Under the pieces are notes generated by a model. It did no database searches, was not told the DNA's origin, and saw only the letters and a program-made list of their open reading frames with translations. The position numbers and the translations under genes were made by a program. Positions 52,429 through 61,051 of a DNA stretch of 64,000 nucleotides are shown in pieces (position 1 is the stretch's first letter; each line of letters starts with the position of its first letter). The DNA is from Phytomonospora sp040655735 (GTDB lineage Bacteria; Actinomycetota; Actinomycetes; Mycobacteriales; Micromonosporaceae). The stretch lies in NCBI RefSeq assembly GCF_040655735.1, contig NZ_JBFAKK010000003.1, positions 372,001 through 436,000 on the forward strand, written 5' to 3'.

Positions 52429-55218
52429 TCACAGCCGGGCGAGTTTCCCGCGGACCTCCTCCGCCTGCGGATTGCCCAGCTCCTCCAGCACGTCCAGGGC
52501 CTGCCGCCACACCAGCCGCGTCGCGTCGGTGGCGCCGGTGTCGAGATAGGTGTGCCCCAGGTGCACCAGCGGCGTCACGACGTTGAAGCGGTCGTCGAGC
52601 TGCCGGTAGAGCCGCACCGAGTTCCGGTAGGCGTCGATGGCCAGGTCGTGGTCGGCCAGCTCCCGGTGCACGAAACCGATCGTGTCCCAGGTCGAGGCCT
52701 GCCCGCCGGGGTCGTTGACCTCCCGCAGCACCGCCAGCGCCGAGAGGCACTCGTCGAGCGCGCTGCGGTGGTCGCCCAACCTCGCCCGGTACCAGGCGAG
52801 ACTCGCCAGCGCCCGGCCCTCGCCCGCGCGGTGGCCGGCCCTCCGGTACAGCGCGAGGACCTCGCCGGCCTCGCCGAGCGCGCCCTCCCAGTCACCCTTC
52901 TCCTCGTACTGCCAGCACATAAGGAAACGGCAGCACGCCTGTCCATAGTGGTCCCCCAGTTCCCGGTAGCGGGCCAGGGCCGCCTCCACGTGCTCCGCCG
53001 ACTCCGCCCGGCTCCCATGCCGGTATTGCGCCACCGCCATCAGGTAGTGCGCGGTCGCACGCCCCTCCACATCGCGGGACCTGGCCGTCGCCCGCAGCGC
53101 GGTGCGCATCGTCGCGATCCACTCCCGGCCAAGGCCCTTCCGGCGCAGGAACGGCGTCAGCGCCCACGCCAGCTGCCACGCGTGGGTGTCGAAACCGCAC
53201 TTGTGCGCGGAGTCGACGGCGTTGAGCAGCACCCGGTGCTCGGCCCGCAGCCACGACACAGCGTCGTCGTGGGTCACGTGCGACTCGGCCGCCACACCCG
53301 GCGCGCGCTCCCCGACGGCGAGGCCCTGCCGGTTGGGATCCAGCAGGGTGCTGGCCCGCACCGCGGTGTGCAGGTAGTAGTCCATGAGCCGCCGCAGCGC
53401 CTCCTCGCGCTCCTCGCGATGCCCGCAGCAGTAGGCCAGCTCGCACGCGTAGGAGCGCAACAGGTCATGGAACGCGTAGCGGCCGGGGACGTGCTCGTCG
53501 AGCATCCGGGCCTGGTCGAGTTCGAGGAGCAGCCGCCGGGCGCGCTGCGGCGTCACGCCCGCGAGGCTCGCCGCGGCCTGCACCGAGATGTCGGGACCGG
53601 CGTGCAGACCGAGCAGCCGGAACAGCCGCGCCGCGTGCGTGCCGAGCGCCTGGAAGGACCAGGAGAACGTCGAGCGCAGGTCGGTGCCCGGATCGCGGCT
53701 GTCGAAGGCGTCGAGGACCCCGGCGGAGGCGTCGAGCTCGTCGGCGAGCACGTCGAGCCCGAAGCCGGGCTGCACGGCGGCGCGGGCGGCGACGATGGCA
53801 AGCGCGAGGGGCAGGCGGGCGCAGCGGTCGATGATCCGGTCGACGGCCTCGGGTTCGGCGGCGACCCGCGGACGGCCGAGCCGGACCGCGAGCAGGTCGG
53901 CGGCCTCGTCGCGGCTGAGGACGTCGAGGTTGACCGGGTGGGCCGTCCCGGCGGCGATGAGCCCGGTCAGCTGGGTGCGGCTGGTCACGACCGCGAAACC
54001 GGCGCTCGCGGCGGGAAGCAGCGGCCGGATCTGCTCGACGTCGCGGGCGTTGTCGAGCACGACGAGGACGCGGCGGTCGGCGAGGATGCTGCGGTAGAGC
54101 GCCGACTGCGCCTGGAGCCCGACGGGTATCCGCGAGGGCGGAACGCCGAGGGCGTCGAGGAACCCGCCGACGGCCTCGGCCGGATCCATCGGCGACTTCT
54201 CCGGGTCGAAGCCGCGCAGGTTCACGTAGAGCTGGCCGTCGGGGAAGCGGCCGCGCACGGTGTGGGCCCAGTGCACCGCCAGGGCGGTCTTCCCGACCCC
54301 GGCCGTGCCCGAGATCGCGCACGTCCGCGCCCCGGAGCCGTCCTGGCCGAGCATCGCGTCGAGACCGGCGAGGGCTTCGGCCCGGCCGCTGAAGGCGGTG
54401 ATGCCCATCGGCAGCTGCGCGGCGGCCGGTGCCCGCGGGGCGGCGGGCGGGCCGTCGCGGTCGGCGTCGGGCTCCAGGGCCGGGTCGGCGCGCAGCATCC
54501 GCTGGTGCAGGTCGCGCAGTTCCGGGCCCGGCTCGACGCCGAGTTCGTCGACGAGCAGGTCGCGGGTGTCGCGGAAGACGGCCAGGGCCTTGTCCTGGCG
54601 GCCCGAGCGGTACAGCGCGAGCATCAGCAGGGCCGCGACGTGCTCCCGCAAGGGCTGGCGGGACAGGACCGCGCGCAGCTCGCCGATCAGCTCCATGTGC
54701 TCGCCGAGGTCGAGGCGGAGCTGGAAGTACTGTTCCTCGACGTTCTCCCGGCGCTCGCGCAGATCCGAGCGCAGCCATTCCAGATCGGATTCCAGTTTCA
54801 CCCCGTCCAGCGGATTACCGCAAGACAGCGCCAATGCGTTCTCGAATTTCCGCGCGGCCGTGAGCGGTTCTCCTTCGCCCAATGCCCGGCGCGCTTGTCC
54901 ACATAGCTCGGTGAATTTCCACAGATCGAGTTCGCCGGGCCGGATCACGATCCGAAATCCATGCTCGGTGACGATTCTGGCATCCGGATTCTCGGGGTCG
55001 TGCAACGCTTTGCGCAACTGCCAGACGAATTTGCGCAGATTGGCCTCCGCCGAGGTCGGCGGGTCGTCCCAGCACAGCTCGATCAGCCGTTCGGCGCTGA
55101 GGGATTTGTTGGGGTGCAAAAGCAGGGCGGCCAGCACGGTGCGCTGGCGCGGCCCGCCGAGGGGCACGCTCCGGCCGTTTCGCAGAACCTCCAGCGGGCC
55201 AAGGATACGAAACTCCAT
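52429..55218 (-). CDS. AfsR-family SARP regulator (BTAD, NB-ARC, TPR), first copy
   Basis: A 929-residue activator. The OmpR-type DNA-binding domain covers residues 1-95 (MEFRILGPLEVLRNGRSVPL, EANLRKFVWQLRKAL) and the bacterial transcription activation domain about 95-245 (LRDLHQRML). An STAND/NB-ARC ATPase follows with GTAGVGKTALAVHWAH (K310) and RVLVVLDNARDVEQIRPLL, then C-terminal TPR repeats from about 600. ATG 55218 has GGAG upstream. Codons for the first 150 or so residues use A/T endings more than the rest, suggesting a mosaic origin. Heptamer boxes lie on both sides of the gene. Confidence 0.93.
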   Translation of the reverse strand: MEFRILGPLEVLRNGRSVPLGGPRQRTVLAALLLHPNKSLSAERLIELCWDDPPTSAEANLRKFVWQLRKALHDPENPDARIVTEHGFRIVIRPGELDLWKFTELCGQARRALGEGEPLTAARKFENALALSCGNPLDGVKLESDLEWLRSDLRERRENVEEQYFQLRLDLGEHMELIGELRAVLSRQPLREHVAALLMLALYRSGRQDKALAVFRDTRDLLVDELGVEPGPELRDLHQRMLRADPALEPDADRDGPPAAPRAPAAAQLPMGITAFSGRAEALAGLDAMLGQDGSGARTCAISGTAGVGKTALAVHWAHTVRGRFPDGQLYVNLRGFDPEKSPMDPAEAVGGFLDALGVPPSRIPVGLQAQSALYRSILADRRVLVVLDNARDVEQIRPLLPAASAGFAVVTSRTQLTGLIAAGTAHPVNLDVLSRDEAADLLAVRLGRPRVAAEPEAVDRIIDRCARLPLALAIVAARAAVQPGFGLDVLADELDASAGVLDAFDSRDPGTDLRSTFSWSFQALGTHAARLFRLLGLHAGPDISVQAAASLAGVTPQRARRLLLELDQARMLDEHVPGRYAFHDLLRSYACELAYCCGHREEREEALRRLMDYYLHTAVRASTLLDPNRQGLAVGERAPGVAAESHVTHDDAVSWLRAEHRVLLNAVDSAHKCGFDTHAWQLAWALTPFLRRKGLGREWIATMRTALRATARSRDVEGRATAHYLMAVAQYRHGSRAESAEHVEAALARYRELGDHYGQACCRFLMCWQYEEKGDWEGALGEAGEVLALYRRAGHRAGEGRALASLAWYRARLGDHRSALDECLSALAVLREVNDPGGQASTWDTIGFVHRELADHDLAIDAYRNSVRLYRQLDDRFNVVTPLVHLGHTYLDTGATDATRLVWRQALDVLEELGNPQAEEVRGKLARL

Positions 55219-55337
55219 GCCACACTCCGTCCTCTGGTCACGGGTCCGACGCCTACGAATTTTGGCACGGGCGAAGGCTGCTGGCAATGGTCGAATTCAC
55301 CGCCCGCCGGCACGGTCGCCTTTGGACGGAAGGTGTG

Positions 55338-55366
55338 CGTATACGCGTCGTCTACACGCCGTCTAC
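55338..55366 (+). promoter_or_regulatory. Triple SARP-type heptamer repeat upstream of the first SARP gene
   Basis: On the + strand: CGTATAC (55338-55344), CGTCTAC (55349-55355), CGTCTAC (55360-55366), again with exact 11-base period. The same heptamer is used at 52386-52414. Following the last copy by eight bases is GATAGG. The orientation faces into the 3' end of the lysR gene, away from the SARP gene 120 bases to the left. The site may serve autoregulation or drive an antisense transcript. Confidence 0.7.
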
Positions 55367-56323
55367 GGCGGCTCGATAGGTTGCCGCGAGCGCATTCGAG
55401 TCGTCTCCGCCGGTGTTCTGGCGGGATGTCTCGTGCGGTGCCGTCCGCCGCAGCGCGTCGATGAGGCCGAGCAGTGCCGGCTGTCCGAGGGATGTCTCGC
55501 GGACGGCGGCGTGGATCGCGCGGAAGGGCCGCGGGTTGCGCACCTCGCGGACCTCGACACCGGGATGGCGCGTGCCCAGACCCGTCGCGGGAATGAGGCA
55601 GACGCCGAGCCCGGCGGCGACGAAGCCCTGTGCGGTGGCGTAGTCGTCGCTCTCGACCACGAAGCCGGGTGTGAAACCGGCGGCCGCGCAGCCGTCGAGC
55701 AGGATGTCCAGGCAGGGGCCGGCCGTGCCCTCGGCGCCGACCCACGGCTCGGCGGCCAGGTCGGCGAGCTCGACGACGGGCCTTTCGGTGAGCCGGTGGC
55801 CTTTCGGGAGCACCGCCAGGTACGGGTCGTCGAGCAGGTGCACCAGCCGGACGCCCTCGCGCGCGCCCCCGCGGGGGCGCACGACGATGGCGAGGTCGGC
55901 CTCTCCGCGCTCGACCTCGGGCAGCGGGTCGGCGGGATCGATGAGTTTGAGGTCGACGGCCACGCCGGGATGTTCAGCGCGCAGCCGGGCGAGCGCGGGA
56001 GGCAGCAGGGCGGCCCCGGCGGTGGCGAAGTAGCGGACCGAGAGCCGTCCGGTGCGGCCTTCGCGCAAGTCGGAGAGGGCCGTCTCGGCCTGCGCGACCT
56101 GCTCGCCGATCACCGCCGCGTACTCGGTGAGCAGCCGGCCGGCCGCGGTCGGCCGGACACCGCGCCCGACGCGTTCGAGCAGCGCCGTGCGGGCCTCCTT
56201 CTCCAGGGTCGCGACCTGCTGGCTGATCGCCGAGGGGGTGTAGCCGAGGTTGGCGGCCGCCGCCGTGACCGAGCCGCTGGTGACCACCGCGCGCAGGATC
56301 TGCATCCTTCTCACATCGAGCAT
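55352..56323 (-). CDS. LysR-family transcriptional regulator
   Basis: A 323-residue regulator. Winged helix: VRRMQILRAVVTSGSVTAAA, with recognition helix LGYTPSAISQQVATLE. The effector domain starts RLSVRYFATAGAALLPPAL and contains EADLAIVVRP and GLGVCLIPATG. ATG 56323. It is divergent from an EamA exporter gene, with 72 bases between, and probably controls it. The last 30 residues overlap SARP-type boxes and look poorly constrained, so the functional protein may end earlier in homologues. Confidence 0.9.
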   Translation of the reverse strand: MLDVRRMQILRAVVTSGSVTAAAANLGYTPSAISQQVATLEKEARTALLERVGRGVRPTAAGRLLTEYAAVIGEQVAQAETALSDLREGRTGRLSVRYFATAGAALLPPALARLRAEHPGVAVDLKLIDPADPLPEVERGEADLAIVVRPRGGAREGVRLVHLLDDPYLAVLPKGHRLTERPVVELADLAAEPWVGAEGTAGPCLDILLDGCAAAGFTPGFVVESDDYATAQGFVAAGLGVCLIPATGLGTRHPGVEVREVRNPRPFRAIHAAVRETSLGQPALLGLIDALRRTAPHETSRQNTGGDDSNALAATYRAAVDGV

Positions 56324-56395
56324 GTAGCACAGCTTAACGGTATGTGCAGATCTTTTCGCTTGTCCTTCCGAGTCCGGGCGGGCAGCGTGCAAGCC

Positions 56396-57373
56396 GTGAA
56401 GACCCACAGCCTCGTCCGCATGGCCGTGCTCGCGCTCCTTTGGGGCTCGGGCTTCCTGTGGATCAAGGTCGCGCTCAACGGCGGCCTCGGTCCCGTCCAG
56501 ATCACCGTGATCCGCTGCGCCCTGGGCGCCGGAGTCCTCACGGTCCTGGCCCTCATCGCGCGGCAGCGCTTCCCGCGCGGCCGGCGGATCTGGGGCCACC
56601 TCGTCGTGGCAGCGTTCTTCTGCAACGCCGTGCCCTTCGCGCTGTTCGCCATCGGCGAGCAGACCGTCGACTCCGGAGTCGCCGGTGTCCTCAACGCCAC
56701 CACCCCGCTGTGGTCACTGCTCATCGGAGTGGGCATGGGCACCGAACGCGGCATCCGGCCCGTCCGCGTCGCCGGACTCACCCTCGGCTTCGCCGGCACG
56801 CTGCTCATCTTCGCGCCCTGGCAGGAGGCCGGCCTGGCGAGCTGGGGCGCGCTCGCCCTGCTCCTGGCGGCGGTGAGCTACGCCGTCGCCTTCGCCTACA
56901 TGGGCCGCAAGCTCGTCGACTCCGGTACCGGGCCCGTCGCCGTGTCGGCAGCCCAGCTGCTCACCGCGACCGGCCTGAGCGCGGTCGCGCTGCCCGCCGG
57001 GGGACTGTCCTGGACGGGGATCACGCCGACGGCGCTGGCGGCCGTCGCGGTCCTCGGCGTGTTCGGCACGGGCGTGACCTTCTACCTCAACTACCGCATC
57101 ATCGCCGAGGAGGGCGCGACCAGCGCTGCCACCGTCGGCTACCTGCTTCCGGTCGTCTCCGTCGCGCTGGGGGCGATCGTTCTCGACGAGGGGCTGAGCG
57201 CGCGGGTGCTCGCCGGGATGGCGGTCGTGCTGCTCGGCGTGGGCCTCACCCGGCTGAAGCGGCCGGCCCCCACCGACCGGATCCGGCCGCCCGTCGACGG
57301 GACAGGCCCTACTCCGGCTCCTCGCGCAGCAGAGCCGCGATCCGCCCGGCTGCCGAGCGGTCTCCGAGGCTGA
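56396..57373 (+). CDS. EamA/DMT-family exporter
   Basis: A 325-residue membrane protein with ten predicted helices in two EamA repeats. The first starts VRMAVLALLWGSGFLWIKVA and the second WGALALLLAAVSYAVAFAYM. Members export amino acids or metabolites. GTG 56396 is chosen; ATG 56420 is possible. The C-terminal 30 residues are Pro/Arg-rich and overlap, on the opposite strand, the last 65 bases of the second SARP gene. The divergent LysR gene is the likely regulator. Confidence 0.88.
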   Translation: MKTHSLVRMAVLALLWGSGFLWIKVALNGGLGPVQITVIRCALGAGVLTVLALIARQRFPRGRRIWGHLVVAAFFCNAVPFALFAIGEQTVDSGVAGVLNATTPLWSLLIGVGMGTERGIRPVRVAGLTLGFAGTLLIFAPWQEAGLASWGALALLLAAVSYAVAFAYMGRKLVDSGTGPVAVSAAQLLTATGLSAVALPAGGLSWTGITPTALAAVAVLGVFGTGVTFYLNYRIIAEEGATSAATVGYLLPVVSVALGAIVLDEGLSARVLAGMAVVLLGVGLTRLKRPAPTDRIRPPVDGTGPTPAPRAAEPRSARLPSGLRG

Positions 57374-60053
57374 CCTGGACCCGCAGCGAGTCGACCAGCA
57401 GGGAACGGCCGGCGTCGATGTCGCCGGTGTAGAGGCGGCGCTCGCCGATGGTCTGCCGGACGTAGGCGGCGCAGTGGTGGTCGCCGAGCCCGTCGAGGAT
57501 CGCCAGGGCAGCGTCGAGCAGGCCGTCGGCGTGGTCGGGCTCGACGTGGGCGAGGCGGTGCATGGCCTGGGCGCGGCGGTGGTCGTCCCCGACGGCTTCG
57601 GCGAGGTCGAGGGCGGTGGCGAACCAGTGGCGGGCTTCACGGTGGTCGTCTCGGGCCAGGTGGATGCGCCCGATCGACATGCGCACGAGCGCTTCGCCGG
57701 AGCCGTCGCCGGCGGTGTGGAAGAGAGCGAGGGCGCCGTGGTGGCTGACGAGGGCGCGGGTGTGCTCGCCGGTGACGCGGTGGAGGGCGCCGAGGCCGGA
57801 GAGGGTCACGGCCCGCCCGATGGTGTCGTCGAGGTCGGTGAAGATCGCCAGGGCGGTGTCGAACGCCTCGCGCGCGGGTGCGTACCGGTCCTGGTAGAGG
57901 TGCGCCTGGCCCAGGTTGCGGGTGAGGACGGCGTGTCCGTAGCGGTCGCCGGAGCGCTCGGTGGCGGTCAGCGCGCATCGGTGGGTCGTGGTCCACGCGT
58001 CGTAGCGCCCGCGCAGGTCGAAGTAGGGGGCGGTCGCGGCGGCGATGCGCCAGGCGTGGGCGTCGAGACCGTGGGCGACGGCGAGGTCGACGGCGGTGAT
58101 GAGGTTGGCGTGCTCGGTGTCGTACCAGGCGAGGGGGTCGCCGACGGGATGCGGCGGCGGTGACGCGGCCGGATCGAGGGGCACGCCGAAGAAGGGGACG
58201 GGCATGTCCGCCGCGGCGGCCGTGGTGAGGGCGAGCCAGGTGTCGAGAAGGCGGCCGACGGCGGCGGTGCGCTCGGCGGGAGCCTCGGTCTCGGCCTGTT
58301 CGCGGGCGAAGCATCGCAGGAGGTCGTGCAGCCGGATGCGCGGGTGGTCGGCGTGATCGGTGACCGGCTGGACGAGGAAGGTGTCGAGGAGGGTCTCCAG
58401 CGGGTCGGGACCGTCGACGGGATCGGCGAGCGCGGCGGCGGTCCACGCGGGGAGCGTGGTCTCGCCGAGGAGGCCGAGCCGGCGGAAGGCGGACGCGGCG
58501 GGCCTGGGCAGGTGGCGGTAGCTGAGGGCGAGGCTGGTGCGGACGTCGAGGTCGCCGGCGCGCAGTTCGTCGAGCCGGTGGCGTTCGGTGTCGAGACGGT
58601 GGGCGAGATCGCGGGGCGTCCAGGTGGGGTTGCGGCTGAGCCGGGCGGCGGCGATGGTGATGGCCAGGGGGAGGTGGCCGCAGGAGCGGAGCACGGCGGT
58701 GGTGTGTTCGCGCTGGTCGGGGGTGTGGTGGGCGGGTCGGGTCAGGGAGGTGAAGAGCTCGGTGGCCTCGGCGGTGGTGAGGGCGTCGACGGTGACGGCG
58801 AGGGTCGTGGGGAGCCCGGTGAGATGGCCGCGGGAGGTGACGATGACGGCACTGGGGCCGGTTCCGGGAAGGAGCGGGGCGGCCTGTGCGGCGTCGGCGG
58901 CGTCGTCGAGGACGACGAGGATGCGGCGGGTGGCGAGGTGCGACCGGTAGAGGGCGGCCTTGGCGGCGAGGGTCTTGGGGATGCCGGGGCCGGGGACACC
59001 GAGGGCGCCCAGCGCGTCGGAGAGGGCGCCGGCGGGGTCGACGGGATGGTCGCCGGTGCCCTGCAGCTCGATGTAGAGCCGGCCGTCGGGGAAGTAGTCG
59101 GTGAGGCGGTGCGCGGTGTGCACGGCCAGGGCGGTCTTGCCGGCACCGGGCGGTCCGGTGAGGGTGGCCACGGGCGGTGGTGTGTGGTCGACGCGCGGGG
59201 TGGAGAGGTGGTCGGTGAGGGCGGTGATGTGGGCGGTGCGGCCGGTGTAGTGGGGAGCGTCGATGGGGAGCTGGTGGATGTCGGGGGTGTCGGTGCGGCC
59301 GAGGACGGTGTCGAGCGCGGCACGGAGCCGGGGGCCGGGCTCGATGCCCAGTTCGGTGCGCAGGCCGGTGCGGGCCTGGGAGTAGGCGGCGAGGGCTTCG
59401 GCGGTGCGGCCGTCGGCGTGCAGGGCGAGGATGAGGTTGTGCCAGGAGCCCTCGTGGAGGGGGTCGGTGGCCAGTCGGGCGCGGAGGTCGGCGATGGCCT
59501 CGGCGGTGTGCCCGGTGTGGATGTGGATGCCGGTGGCGAGTTCGGCGAGGGCGTCGCGGCGGGCGGTGGCGCGGGCGGCCTCGGCGGTCCAGGCGAGGTT
59601 GTCGGGGAGGTCGGCGAGGAAGGCGCCGCGCCACAGGTCGAGGGCACGGGCGATGGTGCCGAGTGCCTCGGGGGCGTCGCCGTCGCGCCAGTGGTCGCGG
59701 GCGCGGTCGGCGAGGTCGTGGAAGACGCTGAGGTCGACGTCGGCGCGGTCGACGGCGAGGTGGTAGGCGTCGGGGCGGGTGTGTATCCGCTGGGGGAGGG
59801 CGTGGGCGTTGAGGAAGGTGCGCAGGCGCGAGATGTGCGTGCGGACGTTCGTGGTGGCCGAGGGCGGCGGGCGGTCGGGCCACAGGGTGTCGGTGAGGGC
59901 GCCGACGGTGAGAGTGTGGTCGGGGCGCGCGAGCAGGGCGGCGAGGATCGTCTGGGGCATGCGCCCGGGCACGGGCCGGTCGCCGAGCGGAGTGCGGACG
60001 ACTAAGGACCCGAGGACGTTGAAGGTGGGGCGTTGGGTCGTCATCGGGCTCAT
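57309..60053 (-). CDS. AfsR-family SARP regulator (BTAD, NB-ARC, TPR), second copy
   Basis: A 914-residue paralogue of the SARP encoded at 52429. DNA-binding domain: FNVLGSLVVRTPLGDRPVPG, TTNVRTHISRLRTFL. The BTAD region has AYSQARTGLRTELGIEPGPR. The NB-ARC ATPase has GPPGAGKTALAVHTAH (K306) and RRILVVLDDAADAAQAAPLL. TPR repeats fill residues 600-914. Its recognition residues differ from the first copy. ATG 60053 or 60044 are both possible; no clear ribosome site. Arg/Pro-rich shadows of this very GC-rich gene (third-base G/C nearly everywhere) are not genes. Heptamer boxes of a second type lie 0.9 kb away before the P450 gene. Confidence 0.92.
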   Translation of the reverse strand: MSPMTTQRPTFNVLGSLVVRTPLGDRPVPGRMPQTILAALLARPDHTLTVGALTDTLWPDRPPPSATTNVRTHISRLRTFLNAHALPQRIHTRPDAYHLAVDRADVDLSVFHDLADRARDHWRDGDAPEALGTIARALDLWRGAFLADLPDNLAWTAEAARATARRDALAELATGIHIHTGHTAEAIADLRARLATDPLHEGSWHNLILALHADGRTAEALAAYSQARTGLRTELGIEPGPRLRAALDTVLGRTDTPDIHQLPIDAPHYTGRTAHITALTDHLSTPRVDHTPPPVATLTGPPGAGKTALAVHTAHRLTDYFPDGRLYIELQGTGDHPVDPAGALSDALGALGVPGPGIPKTLAAKAALYRSHLATRRILVVLDDAADAAQAAPLLPGTGPSAVIVTSRGHLTGLPTTLAVTVDALTTAEATELFTSLTRPAHHTPDQREHTTAVLRSCGHLPLAITIAAARLSRNPTWTPRDLAHRLDTERHRLDELRAGDLDVRTSLALSYRHLPRPAASAFRRLGLLGETTLPAWTAAALADPVDGPDPLETLLDTFLVQPVTDHADHPRIRLHDLLRCFAREQAETEAPAERTAAVGRLLDTWLALTTAAAADMPVPFFGVPLDPAASPPPHPVGDPLAWYDTEHANLITAVDLAVAHGLDAHAWRIAAATAPYFDLRGRYDAWTTTHRCALTATERSGDRYGHAVLTRNLGQAHLYQDRYAPAREAFDTALAIFTDLDDTIGRAVTLSGLGALHRVTGEHTRALVSHHGALALFHTAGDGSGEALVRMSIGRIHLARDDHREARHWFATALDLAEAVGDDHRRAQAMHRLAHVEPDHADGLLDAALAILDGLGDHHCAAYVRQTIGERRLYTGDIDAGRSLLVDSLRVQVSLGDRSAAGRIAALLREEPE

Positions 60054-60089
60054 GGTGCCCGACGGGCGCCACGTGTCCACCGTGGACGG

Positions 60090-60122
60090 CCGAGGCCCGA
60101 ACCGTCTCGGTTCGGGCCTCGG
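60090..60122. terminator. Perfect 15-bp hairpin between NlpC-like and SARP genes
   Basis: CCGAGGCCCGAACCG pairs with CGGTTCGGGCCTCGG around a TCT loop, 18 bases after the stop of the minus-strand NlpC-like gene. No T run follows. It probably ends that transcript before the SARP gene. Confidence 0.7.
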
Positions 60123-60140
60123 TGGCGGGGCGGTCGCGGG

Positions 60141-60872
60141 TCAGCCGGCCGCCGGGTAGTAGGGGGTGCTCCAGCCGCGGTAGCTGGCGTGTGCCTTGTA
60201 TCCGGCGACGCCGACGCGACCGTTGACGGAGGTGCCGATGACCTTTCCGTCGCCGATGCTGATGGCGACGTGGCCGGTGCCGGCGGAGTTGTGGTACCAG
60301 ACGAGGGCGCCGCGCGGCGGCACGCCGGACTTCATGCGACCGTGGCTCACCATGTAGTCGCCGCCGATCTCGGCGGTGTTCCAGCCGGAGTAGGACCAGC
60401 CGTACATGAGGGCGGTGAACCGCAGGCAGAGGTTCTCGTAGCCGGTGGAGCCGCGCTTGCCGAAGGCGGCCGAGATGGCGTTGTCCATGGAGCGGGGGTT
60501 GGCGCGCGGCGGGCTGCCGGCGTACGGGCAGGCGCCGGGTGTCGAGGCGGCCTTGACCTTGGCGGCCGGGACGAAGCCGCCCTTGCCGACGAGGTACCAG
60601 GTCTTGGACGTCCCGTAGGTGCCGCTCATCTCCTGGCCGCTGGTGCGGCACTTGATGCTGACCGTCGAGCCGGCGGCGGCGGTGTCGACGTTGACGCTCG
60701 ACACCTTCGGCGCCGACTGGACGACGACGTTCTGCGCGCCGGTGACGTGTCCGCTGACGGCGGCGTTGGCGGTGCCGCCGAGACCCGCGACGATCGCGCC
60801 GGCGGCGAGGGTCACCAGCGCCGTGCGGGCCAGCGCCCGGCGGGTGAGCAGTCTTGCCATGAGGTTTCTCAT
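60141..60872 (-). CDS. Secreted SH3b-NlpC/P60-like cell-wall hydrolase
   Basis: A 243-residue exported protein. The signal peptide (RRALARTALVTLAAGAIVAG...TANAA) is followed by an SH3b-like wall-binding domain (VSIKCRTSGQEMSGTYGTSK, TWYLVGKGGFVPAAKV). An NlpC/P60-like domain follows with the presumed catalytic Cys in NLCLRFTALMYGW and His in GTGHVAISIGDGKVIGT. It probably cleaves peptidoglycan stem peptides. ATG 60872 or 60860 may be used. It is divergent from the P450 gene, sharing the region with the GTGTCAG boxes. Confidence 0.8.
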   Translation of the reverse strand: MRNLMARLLTRRALARTALVTLAAGAIVAGLGGTANAAVSGHVTGAQNVVVQSAPKVSSVNVDTAAAGSTVSIKCRTSGQEMSGTYGTSKTWYLVGKGGFVPAAKVKAASTPGACPYAGSPPRANPRSMDNAISAAFGKRGSTGYENLCLRFTALMYGWSYSGWNTAEIGGDYMVSHGRMKSGVPPRGALVWYHNSAGTGHVAISIGDGKVIGTSVNGRVGVAGYKAHASYRGWSTPYYPAAG

Positions 60873-60975
60873 GGGTCGAGTGTGGACATGGCACATACAC
60901 GCCGGATACATCACCGAGCGTGATGGAATCGTGGTGGGTGAAGGAATCGTCACGGCGTCCCGGTGTCGGCCGGTC

Positions 60976-61004
60976 GTGACAGAGCGGTGTCAGAACGCTG
61001 TCAG
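60976..61004 (+). promoter_or_regulatory. Triple SARP-type heptamer repeat before the P450 gene
   Basis: GTGACAG (60976-60982), GTGTCAG (60987-60993), CTGTCAG (60998-61004): three heptamers at exactly 11-base period. A GACAGT hexamer at 61015-61020 could be the -10 element, 10 bases on, with the P450 start at 61052 after GAGAGGA. The heptamer differs from the CGTCTAC type used near the first SARP gene, so a different SARP, most simply the neighbouring second copy, is inferred. Confidence 0.75.
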
Positions 61005-61051
61005 CCGCGCGGGGGACAGTGGCCACGACAGTCGATTCGAGAGGAAATCCG

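Noticed and set aside
55413..55643. Small + strand gene driven by the 55338 boxes
   Set aside because: The frame is antisense to lysR with skewed Arg/Ser/Pro composition and no ribosome site; an antisense RNA is the more economical reading.
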